From the NCBI GenBank assembly GCA_019751945.1, contig JAIEMT010000014.1:118686-182685 (forward strand): DNA of 64,000 nucleotides, read 5' to 3'. Below are positions 52,580-61,817 of the stretch, one piece after another; within the stretch, counting starts at the first letter, position 1; each line of letters begins with the position of its first letter. Source of the stretch: a bacterium. GTDB taxonomy: Bacteria; Bdellovibrionota; UBA1018. Below the pieces are notes generated by a model. The model was not told the DNA's origin. It ran no database searches and worked only from the letters and a program-made list of their open reading frames with translations. A program made the position numbers and the translations under genes.

Positions 52580-53787
52580 AATTTCTCCTTCTCGCAATTT
52601 CCCTGGGGGTCTGGGTTAGTGCGGCTCCAGCCCAAGCTGAAGTTCGGTTTTCTGATTTTCAGCATGAGGAAATTTTAGGCTACATTTCTGCGGTCCAGTT
52701 TAAGAATTCTACTTTGAGCCATAACCTTCTTTACGGATCGACGAAGTTGGATGCCCGCCTGAGCGATTGGACGTTTTCTGCCGCACTTCGATTCAGTGGA
52801 GAATTGGGTGTTGCTCCCAATAAGTCGCCCAATGGCGAAGTTGAAATTCGATCTTTAAATCTGGGCTACGCTCAGGGAGATTACAAACTCACCTTCGGAT
52901 TCCAAGAAATTCCGTGGGGCGAGACATTTGGATTTTATATTGCAGACTTGGTGAATCCCAAGGATCTTCGCGACCCGATTTTGAATGAACTGGGTTGGAT
53001 TCGTGTTCCTGTTTTTGCACTGAATGCGCAATATTTTTTAGACAAAACGACTTTTCAATTTATTCTCACACCAGTGCCCAGAAATCCCCGGGTGCCCCTG
53101 CGTGGTTCAAACTTTGACATTTTTCCTGAGGGAATTCCGTCGCAGGATTTGAGATCCTTCGATCTGAGTCGGATGGACGAGGAGGCGGAGTGGGGAGGGC
53201 GGGTGAGTCAGCTCTTTTCGAGCGGCTTAGATCTCGGTTTGATGTACTTCCAGCATTGGAATCGAACTCCCGTCTATGAGTTGATTTCTGGTTCTCAGAT
53301 TGCTCCGGCGCAGGTACGGGTCAATACGCTTGCTCTGACAGCGAGTCAGGCGTTGAATCAGTGGGTGATTCGAATGGATAGCATCGCCACATTGGGACAA
53401 CCCATTCCAGATATCAATCTCGGAGCGCCACGGAGAGTTTTGGATTGGCAAACGATTGTGGGGACGGACTATTCTCCTTCGGATTCTTGGACGTTCGGCG
53501 CCCAGTATCATAAAGAATGGGCGAACCCGGAGTTCTGGCATTGGGGAAGTTTTCGAGTGGCGTATAAGTGGGCCGAAGGACGGTGGGCCACCGAGATGTT
53601 TGTGTTTGCGGGGCTCAATAATTCCGATGGCTGGCTTCAAAGAAAGCTGATTTGGAATGTCTCACGAAGGTTAGTCGTTTCACTAAGTTTAGACGTATTA
53701 GGCTACTCTATTTCGAAACGACCCGGCATTTTGACAAGTTTTTTGAATGCCGATCGAGTTTTGGGTTGGGTGACCTATCACTTCTGA
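52576..53787 (+). CDS. Outer-membrane beta-barrel protein
   Basis: 403 residues with a signal peptide ('MKFLLLAISLGVWVSAAPAQA'), long alternating strands and a C-terminal aromatic ending 'VLGWVTYHF', the beta-signature for barrel assembly. It is coupled to the LolA-like gene by a 4-base overlap. It may receive or display the cluster product at the surface. Family by name is uncertain; it looks like DUF1302-type or FadL-unrelated barrels. Confidence 0.78.
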   Translation: MKFLLLAISLGVWVSAAPAQAEVRFSDFQHEEILGYISAVQFKNSTLSHNLLYGSTKLDARLSDWTFSAALRFSGELGVAPNKSPNGEVEIRSLNLGYAQGDYKLTFGFQEIPWGETFGFYIADLVNPKDLRDPILNELGWIRVPVFALNAQYFLDKTTFQFILTPVPRNPRVPLRGSNFDIFPEGIPSQDLRSFDLSRMDEEAEWGGRVSQLFSSGLDLGLMYFQHWNRTPVYELISGSQIAPAQVRVNTLALTASQALNQWVIRMDSIATLGQPIPDINLGAPRRVLDWQTIVGTDYSPSDSWTFGAQYHKEWANPEFWHWGSFRVAYKWAEGRWATEMFVFAGLNNSDGWLQRKLIWNVSRRLVVSLSLDVLGYSISKRPGILTSFLNADRVLGWVTYHF

Positions 53788-53802
53788 GTTAGAATTCTAC
53801 CC

Positions 53803-54243
53803 ATGGATAAAAAACTTCAATCGACCACGAGCAAAGAAGCATTGGCTTGCCTCAATCAGATTTATCAGGCCGAGATGGCGGGAATCATTCGCTACCTGCA
53901 CTACTCGTTCATGATCATGGGGCATAACCGAATTCCGATTCAGAAATGGTTTCGGGATATGGCCGCTGAAGCGACCTCCCATGCGGTAGTGATTGGTGAA
54001 AAAATCACATCTTTCGGGGGACATCCGCCTGTTGCATCGGCCAAGGTCGAAGAAACGAATCAACACGGCGTTCACGCAATCCTCGAGGAAAGCTTGAAAT
54101 TTGAACTGGAAGGCCTTGAACTTTATAAGAAATTAGTCGGCCTTGCTGGTGATGACATTGCCCTCGAAGAGCTAGCGCGTGAGTTCGTGAAGACCGAGAC
54201 TGAGCACATCGAAGAAGTTTATAAGATGTTGCGGAAGGACTAG
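53803..54243 (+). CDS. bfr: Bacterioferritin/ferritin-like di-iron protein
   Basis: 146 residues, one four-helix ferritin fold. Metal ligands are visible: 'LNQIYQAEMAGIIRYLHYS', 'DMAAEATSHAVVIGEKI' (ExxH), 'LEESLKFELEGLELYKK' and 'FVKTETEHIEEVYKM' (ExxH). It resembles bacterioferritin and similar ferroxidase proteins used for iron storage or peroxide detoxification. The haem-binding Met of Bfr cannot be confirmed by eye. It follows the lipid operon by 15 bases and could be read through from it. Confidence 0.85.
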   Translation: MDKKLQSTTSKEALACLNQIYQAEMAGIIRYLHYSFMIMGHNRIPIQKWFRDMAAEATSHAVVIGEKITSFGGHPPVASAKVEETNQHGVHAILEESLKFELEGLELYKKLVGLAGDDIALEELAREFVKTETEHIEEVYKMLRKD

Positions 54244-55446
54244 TTAAGCGGCTTTACTGCCCTGTGCAGCAATAATTTTTTGAATCTCTTCGTCTTTGGC
54301 CTGATCGCTCTTCAGTAAGAAGAGTTCGATGGGGGCTTTCTGTCCTTTGAAGAGATGCGTTCCTAGATTAATCAATCCTGCCGGCGGTGACTGAAGCTGA
54401 TCCACGAAAGCTTTGGACATCACGATATTGGTACCGCTGATCGTGTGCACGAGCTTTTCCATACGATGGAGCATGTCGACTTCAGCCGAGGTCGTATCAA
54501 AAGATTTCTGCGTCACTCGTCCGCGAGGAGTTTCTAGTTCAACCGTGTGAACATCTACCGTCGTACCTTTTGCAACGTGAAGTGAAACTCCGCATTCCAA
54601 GATGGTGCCATTCGAGGTTTGAAGTTTCACAATGGCTTCGCGGAATTCGATGGCCACGGCGAGGGCGGAGTCGCAAGGATTGGACTTATCATCGAGCAGG
54701 CCAAAGTGACCGTAAGCAGAGTCGCCTTGGTGGGACTCTCTCCATCCGCCGTTTCGAATAATGGCTTCTGAAAACGAATGAATCACCGCACTTCGCGCCG
54801 ATTTTTTTCCCACCTTGAGTTCGTGAATCTTGCTGCTATTGACTACGTCAAAGGCAATGCCCACCAGATCTTTTTGAATGGGGAATTTAATGTCCGTGTC
54901 TCGTAATGCCCAAAGGACAAACGGAGGAACCCAGCATTCTAGTTCCAGGCGCATCAGGGTTTCTGATTTCCGAGCGGTTTCTAATTCGCTCGTCAGCTTC
55001 AAGAGATTCACTGTTTGTTGGCGCAGTTCGCCTTCACGCACCTTGAGTTCTTCGTTCAGACGCTTGGCTTCTTGGTTCGCTTTGTAATAGTCGATGGCGC
55101 GTGTAAGGGCTTGCTCGAGCTCGTCCACATCCCAGGGCTTGCGGATATAGTCGTAGATCTGCGCTTTACGAACGGATTCCACCACTAGATTCTCATCTGA
55201 ATAACCCGTCACTATAATTCGAACGGCTTCGGGAACGATTTCCTTCGCCTGCTGAAGAAAGGTCACACCGTTCATTCCAGGCATTCTCTGGTCGGACACC
55301 AAAATCCAAGGCTTCGCATCTTTTAAGGCTGCTAGCGCAGCATAGGGCGTATCAAAGGTTTTAATCTCCCAAGTGTCTGGAAGAGAGGCCTCAAATACGG
55401 TGAGATTATGCGGCTCATCGTCGATGTAAAAGATCACGGGTTTCAT
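54244..55446 (-). CDS. Response regulator with C-terminal class III cyclase-like domain
   Basis: 400 residues. Residues 1-125 are a receiver domain: 'VIFYIDDEPHNLTVF', phospho-acceptor Asp in 'ILVSDQRMPGMNGV' and Lys in 'YIRKPWDVDELEQAL'. A coiled coil follows (130-175). The rest resembles adenylate/guanylate cyclase: 'VGIAFDVVNSSK' for metal site one and 'GDSAYGHFGLLDDKSNPCDSALAVA' for the second aspartate and helix. Several catalytic positions are not typical, so activity is uncertain. It overlaps the kinase gene by 4 bases. Confidence 0.85.
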   Translation of the reverse strand: MKPVIFYIDDEPHNLTVFEASLPDTWEIKTFDTPYAALAALKDAKPWILVSDQRMPGMNGVTFLQQAKEIVPEAVRIIVTGYSDENLVVESVRKAQIYDYIRKPWDVDELEQALTRAIDYYKANQEAKRLNEELKVREGELRQQTVNLLKLTSELETARKSETLMRLELECWVPPFVLWALRDTDIKFPIQKDLVGIAFDVVNSSKIHELKVGKKSARSAVIHSFSEAIIRNGGWRESHQGDSAYGHFGLLDDKSNPCDSALAVAIEFREAIVKLQTSNGTILECGVSLHVAKGTTVDVHTVELETPRGRVTQKSFDTTSAEVDMLHRMEKLVHTISGTNIVMSKAFVDQLQSPPAGLINLGTHLFKGQKAPIELFLLKSDQAKDEEIQKIIAAQGSKAA

Positions 55447-57266
55447 GCGGCTCTCTTGCCCTCCGTGGATCCTATTGGAAGACGCAAGACGATCGTGGTT
55501 CCTTTTCCTTCGGTGCTTTGAATGTCGACGGTGCCCTGGTGGCGCTCAATTTCCTTTTTCACGATGTGTAAGCCGAGGCCTGTTCCCTTGCCGACTTCCT
55601 TCGTGGTGAAGAACGGGTCAAAGATGCGATCCCGAACCGTCTGAGGAATACCTGTTCCAGTGTCTGAAATTTCAATTTTTACAAAGTCCCCATCAGGGCG
55701 GGCTCGAAAGGTGAGGGTGCCGCCGTGAGGCATAGCGTCGATCGCATTGGTTACGAGATTCATGAACACTTGGTTCATGCCCACCACTGAGCCAAAAATA
55801 TGCGTGTCGGGTGTGAAGTCCGTCTGCACGGTCACTTTATCGCGAAGTTTGTTTCGGAGAATGGTGGTCGTGGATTTCACCAATTCCTCAATCATAATGT
55901 CATTGAAGGGCGCTTGATTGAGTCCGGTGTACTGGCGCAAGCTTTTGATAATGTCGACGGTCAGGCTCAGGCCGTCTTTCATCACTTTAAAGAGCTGATC
56001 GATCTTTCCTTTTTGAGTTTCGTCGAAATTGGCCTTACTAACGAGCTTTTCAAGAGGACTTAGGGCTCCATTGACATAGTTAATGGAGTTATTGATTTCA
56101 TGAGCCAGACCAGCTGAAAGTGTACCAAGAGAAGCAAGCTTGGCAGATTGAATGAGTTCTGCTTGGGTGCTTTGGAGTTGGAGAGTCTTTTTCTTCACCT
56201 CGAGTTCAAGATTTTTTCTGAGGTAATCTCGTTCTTTATAAGCTTCTTGGGTCTTTTTGTTCAGCAGTAATCCAAAAATCAAGAAGCCCGTGTTTGCTCC
56301 CAGAGGAAACAGACTAAAGGAAGAACCCGCTCCTGCGAACACTAGCATCTCCGTTACCATGGCGACGGCAAGAACTCCGGTACTGACGAAGCAAAGAAGA
56401 TCGGCAGTCGATTTTTCTTTTGCAAACAGGCTGCCACTCACTATGAGTTGAGACATAAAGCAGATCAGCGCCGCTGGAAACCAGAAGGTAGTTCCAAACT
56501 GAATTCCATCTCCAGTTGAAGAATTCATATTGAAGACGAAACCGACGAAGCAGGAGAAGAGATAAAAGTAGAAGGGCGGTGTCGGAAGGTAGCGCAATTG
56601 TCTCAAAGAAGCGAAATAAGTCAGAGTTCCGATGCTGAGAGCGAGGTCGCCTAGTCGATGAACGGTCAGCATGGGGAGATCGAATCCCAAGAGAGGGAAG
56701 ATTGCTTCGCACTGATAAATAGAAAGTGCCACGGCCGATACGCTGGCTAAGATTGCGGCCTTTCGGTCTTCCTTCGCAAAAGTCGAAAGGTACTGAGAGA
56801 GAGTAATTAGAAGCAATGCGAAGGCACCGCCCGCGTATGCAAACTTGAAGAGCAGTTCTTCCCATCCCTCAGGTTGAACTTTGGGCCAATAGGAAATCGA
56901 AGCGTAGGTTTTCGAATACGAATACATCTTAATTTCAATGCTGCCCGTAGTTGGAAGTTCGCGGCAGTCAATGTTGGGCGCGTTGAAAATAAAATTTGGC
57001 GTTTGCATCGTCTTATCGCCGAAGACGCGATCAAATTTTCCGTTAATCCACACTTCTTGAGCGCCATAGAGCAGAGCGGGTAATTGCATGACCAAGCCCG
57101 GCTGACAGTTCAGATCCGCTGCGTTTGCTGAGATTCTTAAAACAGGTTGAGAAAGGCTAAGGTCCCATTTTTCTAGGACAGTCCACTTGCTTTCGCCGGA
57201 TGGAATCGTAGTGTTCCCCGTCACCACCGCTAGCCAAAGCAAGATTTGAGTCGCTAGATTTTCCAT
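55443..57266 (-). CDS. Seven-TM sensor histidine kinase (7TMR-DISM-like)
   Basis: 607 residues. An extracytoplasmic beta-rich domain (about 20-135) with paired cysteines, then about seven membrane spans (140-345), a coiled coil, a HisKA domain with 'LGTLSAGLAHEINNSINYVNGAL' (His near 390) and a HATPase domain with 'MNLVTNAIDAMPHGGTL', 'ISDTGTGIP' and 'GKGTGLGLHIVKKEI'. It senses an external or membrane ligand and phosphorylates the response regulator encoded next. The PilZ-synthase gene lies 11 bases upstream. Confidence 0.9.
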   Translation of the reverse strand: MENLATQILLWLAVVTGNTTIPSGESKWTVLEKWDLSLSQPVLRISANAADLNCQPGLVMQLPALLYGAQEVWINGKFDRVFGDKTMQTPNFIFNAPNIDCRELPTTGSIEIKMYSYSKTYASISYWPKVQPEGWEELLFKFAYAGGAFALLLITLSQYLSTFAKEDRKAAILASVSAVALSIYQCEAIFPLLGFDLPMLTVHRLGDLALSIGTLTYFASLRQLRYLPTPPFYFYLFSCFVGFVFNMNSSTGDGIQFGTTFWFPAALICFMSQLIVSGSLFAKEKSTADLLCFVSTGVLAVAMVTEMLVFAGAGSSFSLFPLGANTGFLIFGLLLNKKTQEAYKERDYLRKNLELEVKKKTLQLQSTQAELIQSAKLASLGTLSAGLAHEINNSINYVNGALSPLEKLVSKANFDETQKGKIDQLFKVMKDGLSLTVDIIKSLRQYTGLNQAPFNDIMIEELVKSTTTILRNKLRDKVTVQTDFTPDTHIFGSVVGMNQVFMNLVTNAIDAMPHGGTLTFRARPDGDFVKIEISDTGTGIPQTVRDRIFDPFFTTKEVGKGTGLGLHIVKKEIERHQGTVDIQSTEGKGTTIVLRLPIGSTEGKRAA

Positions 57267-57277
57267 TCAGTTCAAAT

Positions 57278-58963
57278 TTAAGCGGTCGACTGCGGTTTTC
57301 CTGCGGTTAAGGTTGCTGCAGCTTCGACGAGGTCTACGCCGGCTGCCTTTGCGGCACGTTCCAATGAGTTTACGGCGTATTCCAAATCACTGATGCTATG
57401 AGACGTGGTGATTGAAAAACGGAAGCGGGATTTATTGCGAGCAACAACGGGGTAGACCACCGGGAGAGCAAAAACACCGTCGTTCATCATTGCCTTGAAT
57501 ATTTTTCCAATTTTTCCTTCATCGCCGATCAAAATCGGAATGATCGGAGTGGTGTGATCGGGAGGTACAACGATTCCGCGACGATTCAGAATGCGAATGA
57601 AATGTTGAATATTGCTTCGGAGCTTGTCGCGAAGAGTGCGATCGCGAGTGAAAATGTTGATGGCAGCCAGCGATGCACTGGCCACTGACGGCGGAAAGGA
57701 AGTTCCAAACATGTAAGAGCGGGAATAGGACCTGAGCCAGTTCATCACGTCTTTGCGGCCGACCACGAATCCACCCATGGTTCCAATAGCTTTCGAGAAT
57801 AAGCCGACAATCAAGTCGATCTTGTTGGTCGTGTTGGTCACTTCACTGGTTCCGAGTCCGCGATTTCCCAGAACCCCGAAGCAGTGTCCTTGGTCGACGT
57901 AAGTGCGAGCGTTGTATTCGTTTGCGATTTCAGTGATGGTTTTCAAGTCGCCGAGACTTCCGTCCATCGAGAAAGCGCCTTCGGTTAAGATCATGCAGCC
58001 GCCGTACTTGTCGCGATTTTCAGCTAAAACTTTTCTCAGGTGGTCCATGTCGTTGTGTTTGAAAATACGAACCGTGGCACGAGACATGGCCATTCCATCA
58101 TGCATCGAGGCATGCGCATTAATGTCGGCGACCAGGAGATCTTGTTCACGTGCAATGCCGGCAATGATTCCGACATTGGTGTTGTAACCAGAGGAATAAA
58201 CGAGGGCATCTTCTTTGCCGTAGAGTCGAGCGACACGGAAGGCAAGCTCTTCGTGTGCGTCGGTGGTTCCGGACGTGGTGTGAGTTCCGGTGGATCCAAA
58301 ACCATATTTCTCAATACTCTTGATGGCCGCTTCGAGCACCTCAGGATGGTGCGAGAGACCTAAGTAGTCGTTGGTTCCGAACATGAGAAAGTCGCTTCGA
58401 TCGCCATCGCGGGTTCTATCCAGATTCACGCGAGCACCTGCCATGCTGGTTCTCGGAATCATGTAGGCAAATCGATCCGATTTTTTCCAGTCTTCGTAGA
58501 AGTGATTGAACTTTTGGGCGCGATCGAAAATATCGGCATTGGTCAGGTCCATCGTCAGGAAGCTGGCCAAGTTAAATCCCTGCGCCGGAAGTTCGACGTC
58601 AAAGACCGAACCTTCGGAGTGAAAATTTAATTCGATGAAACGAGAAAGTTTTCCGTCCAGCGGAACTTTGGAATCGATGGTCGAGAATCCGACGCGGAAA
58701 ACTCCATTCTCGAAGAACCGCCGCTGAACAGCGAGTCGGCCGAGATAGGCTTCTTCTTTTTCGAAAAGAACCTTCGAGGAAGCGACGATGGTGTCGTCGC
58801 TGATTTCTTCTTGAACCTTGGCGGCGGCTTCACCTTCGATCACGCAAAAAAGGCCCGTGACCGAAAGGTCTTGGACGGTAAAAGTGTACTGATTACCTTG
58901 CCCGGTCTCGATGATCAAAGTTACAGAACCCGGTTTTTTTACCTGAAATCTTTTATTGCGCAT
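57278..58963 (-). CDS. PilZ domain fused to PLP-dependent alpha-oxoamine synthase
   Basis: 561 residues. Residues 1-115 look like PilZ: 'MRNKRFQVKKPGSVTL' at the start and 'TVQDLSVTGLFCVIEGE' with DxSxxG. Residues about 150-540 are an alpha-oxoamine synthase: 'MFGTNDYLGLSHHPEVLEAA', 'GFGSTGTHTTSGTTDAHEEL', 'YVDQGHCFGVLG' and the PLP lysine in 'LFSKAIGTMGGFVVG' (Lys 391). The family includes BioF, KBL, serine palmitoyltransferase and the CqsA/LqsA autoinducer synthases. No bio genes are near. A sensor kinase and regulator follow in the operon, so a signal or sphingoid product is plausible. Confidence 0.88.
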   Translation of the reverse strand: MRNKRFQVKKPGSVTLIIETGQGNQYTFTVQDLSVTGLFCVIEGEAAAKVQEEISDDTIVASSKVLFEKEEAYLGRLAVQRRFFENGVFRVGFSTIDSKVPLDGKLSRFIELNFHSEGSVFDVELPAQGFNLASFLTMDLTNADIFDRAQKFNHFYEDWKKSDRFAYMIPRTSMAGARVNLDRTRDGDRSDFLMFGTNDYLGLSHHPEVLEAAIKSIEKYGFGSTGTHTTSGTTDAHEELAFRVARLYGKEDALVYSSGYNTNVGIIAGIAREQDLLVADINAHASMHDGMAMSRATVRIFKHNDMDHLRKVLAENRDKYGGCMILTEGAFSMDGSLGDLKTITEIANEYNARTYVDQGHCFGVLGNRGLGTSEVTNTTNKIDLIVGLFSKAIGTMGGFVVGRKDVMNWLRSYSRSYMFGTSFPPSVASASLAAINIFTRDRTLRDKLRSNIQHFIRILNRRGIVVPPDHTTPIIPILIGDEGKIGKIFKAMMNDGVFALPVVYPVVARNKSRFRFSITTSHSISDLEYAVNSLERAAKAAGVDLVEAAATLTAGKPQSTA

Positions 58964-59140
58964 GAGAGTGCTCGCTATTGTTGAAACCTTTAATCCCTAA
59001 GGTGTTTTCGGTGTTTTAGAGCATCCGGTTTAGCATAATCAATGCTGCGCCGCGTGATTTTTGGCAGGAATTCAAAGATTCTTAAACTTTGGTGGAATCC
59101 ATTAGGATTTTGTCAATTCATGACGTTTGAAGTCAAATAT

Positions 59141-59170
59141 TTGCCGATTTTGAAAAGGCTGTGATATACC
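59141..59170 (+). promoter_or_regulatory. Possible promoter of typA with near-leaderless start
   Basis: TTGCCG, an 18-base spacer and TATACC, with TG at the extended -10 position, end ten bases before the typA GTG. No ribosome site precedes that codon. The transcript would begin within a few bases of the start codon. Sequence inference only. Confidence 0.4.
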
Positions 59171-59179
59171 CCTCCGACT

Positions 59180-61036
59180 GTGACCCAAAAACTTAGAAAT
59201 ATTTGCATCATAGCGCACGTCGACCACGGTAAAACCACCCTCGTAGATCACCTCCTCAGGCAATCTGGGACCTTTCAGAACCACCAGCAGACGGTGGAGC
59301 GCGTCATGGACTCGATGGACTTGGAACGCGAGCGAGGCATCACCATCATGGCCAAGAACACCTCGGTTCGGGTCGGAGACTACAAAATCAACATTGTGGA
59401 CACTCCCGGCCACGCGGATTTCGGCGGTGAGGTGGAGCGAATTATGGGGATGGTGGACGGCGCACTTCTCCTTGTCGATGCTGCTGAGGGACCGCTTCCT
59501 CAGACTCGATTTGTTCTACAGAAAGCATTGAAGCAAGGTCACAAAATTATTCTGGTCATCAACAAGGTGGATCGCCCTGAGTGCGCGGATGGTACGCGTA
59601 TTCAGCAGGTGGTGAATCAAACCTTCGATCTGTTCTTTGATCTCGGCGCCAATGATCAACAGTTGGAGTTTCCAATCGTGTACGCTTGTGCCCGCCAAGG
59701 GTGGTGCACTCAGGATTTCGATTCGATTCGGGATTTGATCGATGGAAAAAAGAAGAGTTCGCTTCAGCCCCTTTTTGATTTGGTAATCAAGAATGTTCCG
59801 GCGCCAGAGGTGGATGTCGACAAGCCCTTTCAAATGCTGGTTTCAAATCTCGCTTACTCTGAATACGTCGGCCGTTTGGCCATTGGGCGCGTGAAGGCGG
59901 GGACGCTGTCTAAGAACAAGCGCGTGATTCGCGCCGGAGATGGGGTGAACCAAAATTTCTCCGTCACCCAAGTGTATACCTTCGAGGGGCTGAAGCAGAC
60001 TGAAGTGACGTCTATTTCGGCGGGAGACATTGTTGCCTTAGCGGGAAGTGAGCTCTTCGATATTGGTGACACCATCATCGAAAACGAAAGCACACCGGTT
60101 CTTCCAAGAATTAAAGTCGAGCCTCCCACCATCGGAATGATTTTTTCGGTGAACACTTCACCGCTTTCGGGCCAAGAGGGCGAGGCCATTCAATCTCGTA
60201 AACTTCGCGACCGTCTTTTGAAAGAAGTTCGCCACAACGTTGCGATTCGATTTGAAGAGACGGGTCTTCCAGACCAGTTTCGTCTTTTGGGACGAGGCGA
60301 GTTGCAGTTTGCAATTCTGATTGAGCAGATTCGCCGCGAAGGTTTTGAAATCATGGTGGGCAAGCCTCAGGTTCTTTTCCGTACCGGTGAGAACGGCGAG
60401 AAGCTCGAACCCATGGAACGTGTGACTTTAGATATGCCTGAGGCTCATACCGGCGAAGTCACTGCGCTGTTTCAGGGTCGAAAGGGGCTTCTGACTTCTT
60501 ACGATATGGATCAAGGCCATGGTCGTGCCCGGTTGCAATTTGAAATTCCGACGCGCGGACTGCTGGGCATTCGTTCTCGTTACCTCACCATCACGCGTGG
60601 AGCCGGTTTATTTAGTTCCGAAGTGATCGGATTTGAACCGCATAAGGGTCAGATCGTTCATCGGATCAGTGGTGCTTTGATTTGCGATCGTTCGGGTGAA
60701 ACCGTGGAGTATGGCCTTTTAGGTCTCGAGGATCGGGGCAGCTTCTTTGTGGGTCCGGGCGTAAAGGTTTACGAGGGGATGGTGATTGGGGAGCACAATA
60801 AGGATACGGACTTAAACGTCAATCCTTGTCGCGAAAAGAAGCTCACCAATATCCGATCCGCGGGCGCTGAATTTCTTGTGACCCTAGCGGGCCTGAAAAA
60901 TATGTCGCTCGAGCAATTTATCGAGTGGATTGACGACGACGAGTGGATTGAAGTGACGCCTGAAACCGTTCGCGTCCGTAAAAAAATTCTCGCAGGCAAT
61001 CTGCGCAGCGTGAAGCGAATCGAAAAGCCCGAATAA
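59180..61036 (+). CDS. typA: Ribosome-associated GTPase TypA/BipA
   Basis: 618 residues from a GTG. '[20 protein letters not shown]' is G1, '[12 protein letters not shown]' switch I, '[16 protein letters not shown]' G3 and '[13 protein letters not shown]' G4. The C-terminal part ('[18 protein letters not shown]') is the BipA-specific domain. It binds ribosomes and helps 50S assembly and growth at low temperature. Its stop abuts the stop of the convergent gene with no gap. Confidence 0.97.
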   Translation: MTQKLRNICIIAHVDHGKTTLVDHLLRQSGTFQNHQQTVERVMDSMDLERERGITIMAKNTSVRVGDYKINIVDTPGHADFGGEVERIMGMVDGALLLVDAAEGPLPQTRFVLQKALKQGHKIILVINKVDRPECADGTRIQQVVNQTFDLFFDLGANDQQLEFPIVYACARQGWCTQDFDSIRDLIDGKKKSSLQPLFDLVIKNVPAPEVDVDKPFQMLVSNLAYSEYVGRLAIGRVKAGTLSKNKRVIRAGDGVNQNFSVTQVYTFEGLKQTEVTSISAGDIVALAGSELFDIGDTIIENESTPVLPRIKVEPPTIGMIFSVNTSPLSGQEGEAIQSRKLRDRLLKEVRHNVAIRFEETGLPDQFRLLGRGELQFAILIEQIRREGFEIMVGKPQVLFRTGENGEKLEPMERVTLDMPEAHTGEVTALFQGRKGLLTSYDMDQGHGRARLQFEIPTRGLLGIRSRYLTITRGAGLFSSEVIGFEPHKGQIVHRISGALICDRSGETVEYGLLGLEDRGSFFVGPGVKVYEGMVIGEHNKDTDLNVNPCREKKLTNIRSAGAEFLVTLAGLKNMSLEQFIEWIDDDEWIEVTPETVRVRKKILAGNLRSVKRIEKPE

Positions 61037-61411
61037 CTATTTCAGGGTGACCGTAACGGCATTTTTGCAATGCGTACAGAGATCCGACGCGGGCCATTTC
61101 TCCGTGCGTTTTCCAAATGGAATCGGTGCACGACAGTCCGGACAAATTCCCATTCCCCCTTCAATCGTACTGATTCTATTGTAGGTCCAGAGCGCTAAAA
61201 AGGGTCCGGCTAGAAAGAAGCCTGGAACCAAAAAGAAATGGAGGAGGGGAATGAGGATGGAAATGCAGGCTAAGCCCCAACAAAGGCTGAGGGTTTTAGC
61301 GGCTTTTAGGGTGCGTTCTTTTTTGGACCAAACACTGATTTTTACTTCCCCGGCGGATTCTTTGCCCGAAGTGTCGGCTTTGATTTGAACGATGTGAAGC
61401 GAAGTGGACAT
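61037..61411 (-). CDS. Small membrane protein with C-terminal zinc-ribbon-like motif
   Basis: 124 residues from the ATG at 61411, with AGGG four bases upstream; the track start adds eight residues. Two spans are seen ('LCWGLACISILIPLLHFFLVPGFFLAGPFLALWTYN'), then 'GICPDCRAPIPFG' and 'DLCTHCKNAV' form a CxxC-CxxC pair that could hold zinc on the cytoplasmic side. Function unknown. Confidence 0.7.
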   Translation of the reverse strand: MSTSLHIVQIKADTSGKESAGEVKISVWSKKERTLKAAKTLSLCWGLACISILIPLLHFFLVPGFFLAGPFLALWTYNRISTIEGGMGICPDCRAPIPFGKRTEKWPASDLCTHCKNAVTVTLK

Positions 61412-61481
61412 AGCCCTAAGACTGTTTATAGCCATTTTTTAAATAATTTGCTAACGGAGATCTGGGGTTCGGAGAACGACG

Positions 61482-61811
61482 ATGGAAACAAAGAAACTTT
61501 TTTTGGTGCACTGTGGCTTTTATGATTCGGAAATCTCCGACGGGGTTTATGAATCGCACGTGAATTATATGGTCGTAGCGGATTCGTTTGATGATGCACG
61601 GGTTCAGGTTCGCCTTCACCCCGAGTTTGCTAAAAAGAAAATGCACGTGGATGGAATGCAGTGGATTGAAGCAGTGAATGGCTTCAAGGTTCAGCTGAAG
61701 CGAGATCCCGCTTACGAGGGACAGAGTCGTATTAGCACGAAGAAGCACCGGGATTTTGCCACAGCAAAGCCAGCCGCTTCTTTCGTAGATCCTCAGCCTT
61801 CTTCGAATTAG
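61482..61811 (+). CDS. DUF1543-family protein
   Basis: 109 residues. 'KLFLVHCGFYDSEISDGVYESHVNYMVVADSFDDARVQV' followed by 'HVDGMQWIEAVNGFKVQL' matches DUF1543, a small soluble family of unknown role. It is divergent from the small membrane protein and ends six bases from the convergent repeat-protein gene. Confidence 0.75.
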   Translation: METKKLFLVHCGFYDSEISDGVYESHVNYMVVADSFDDARVQVRLHPEFAKKKMHVDGMQWIEAVNGFKVQLKRDPAYEGQSRISTKKHRDFATAKPAASFVDPQPSSN

Positions 61812-61817
61812 TACGAA

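Noticed and set aside
57278-58963. Biotin-synthesis gene bioF
   Set aside because: No other bio gene is near, a PilZ domain is fused at the N-terminus, and the operon partners are signalling genes.
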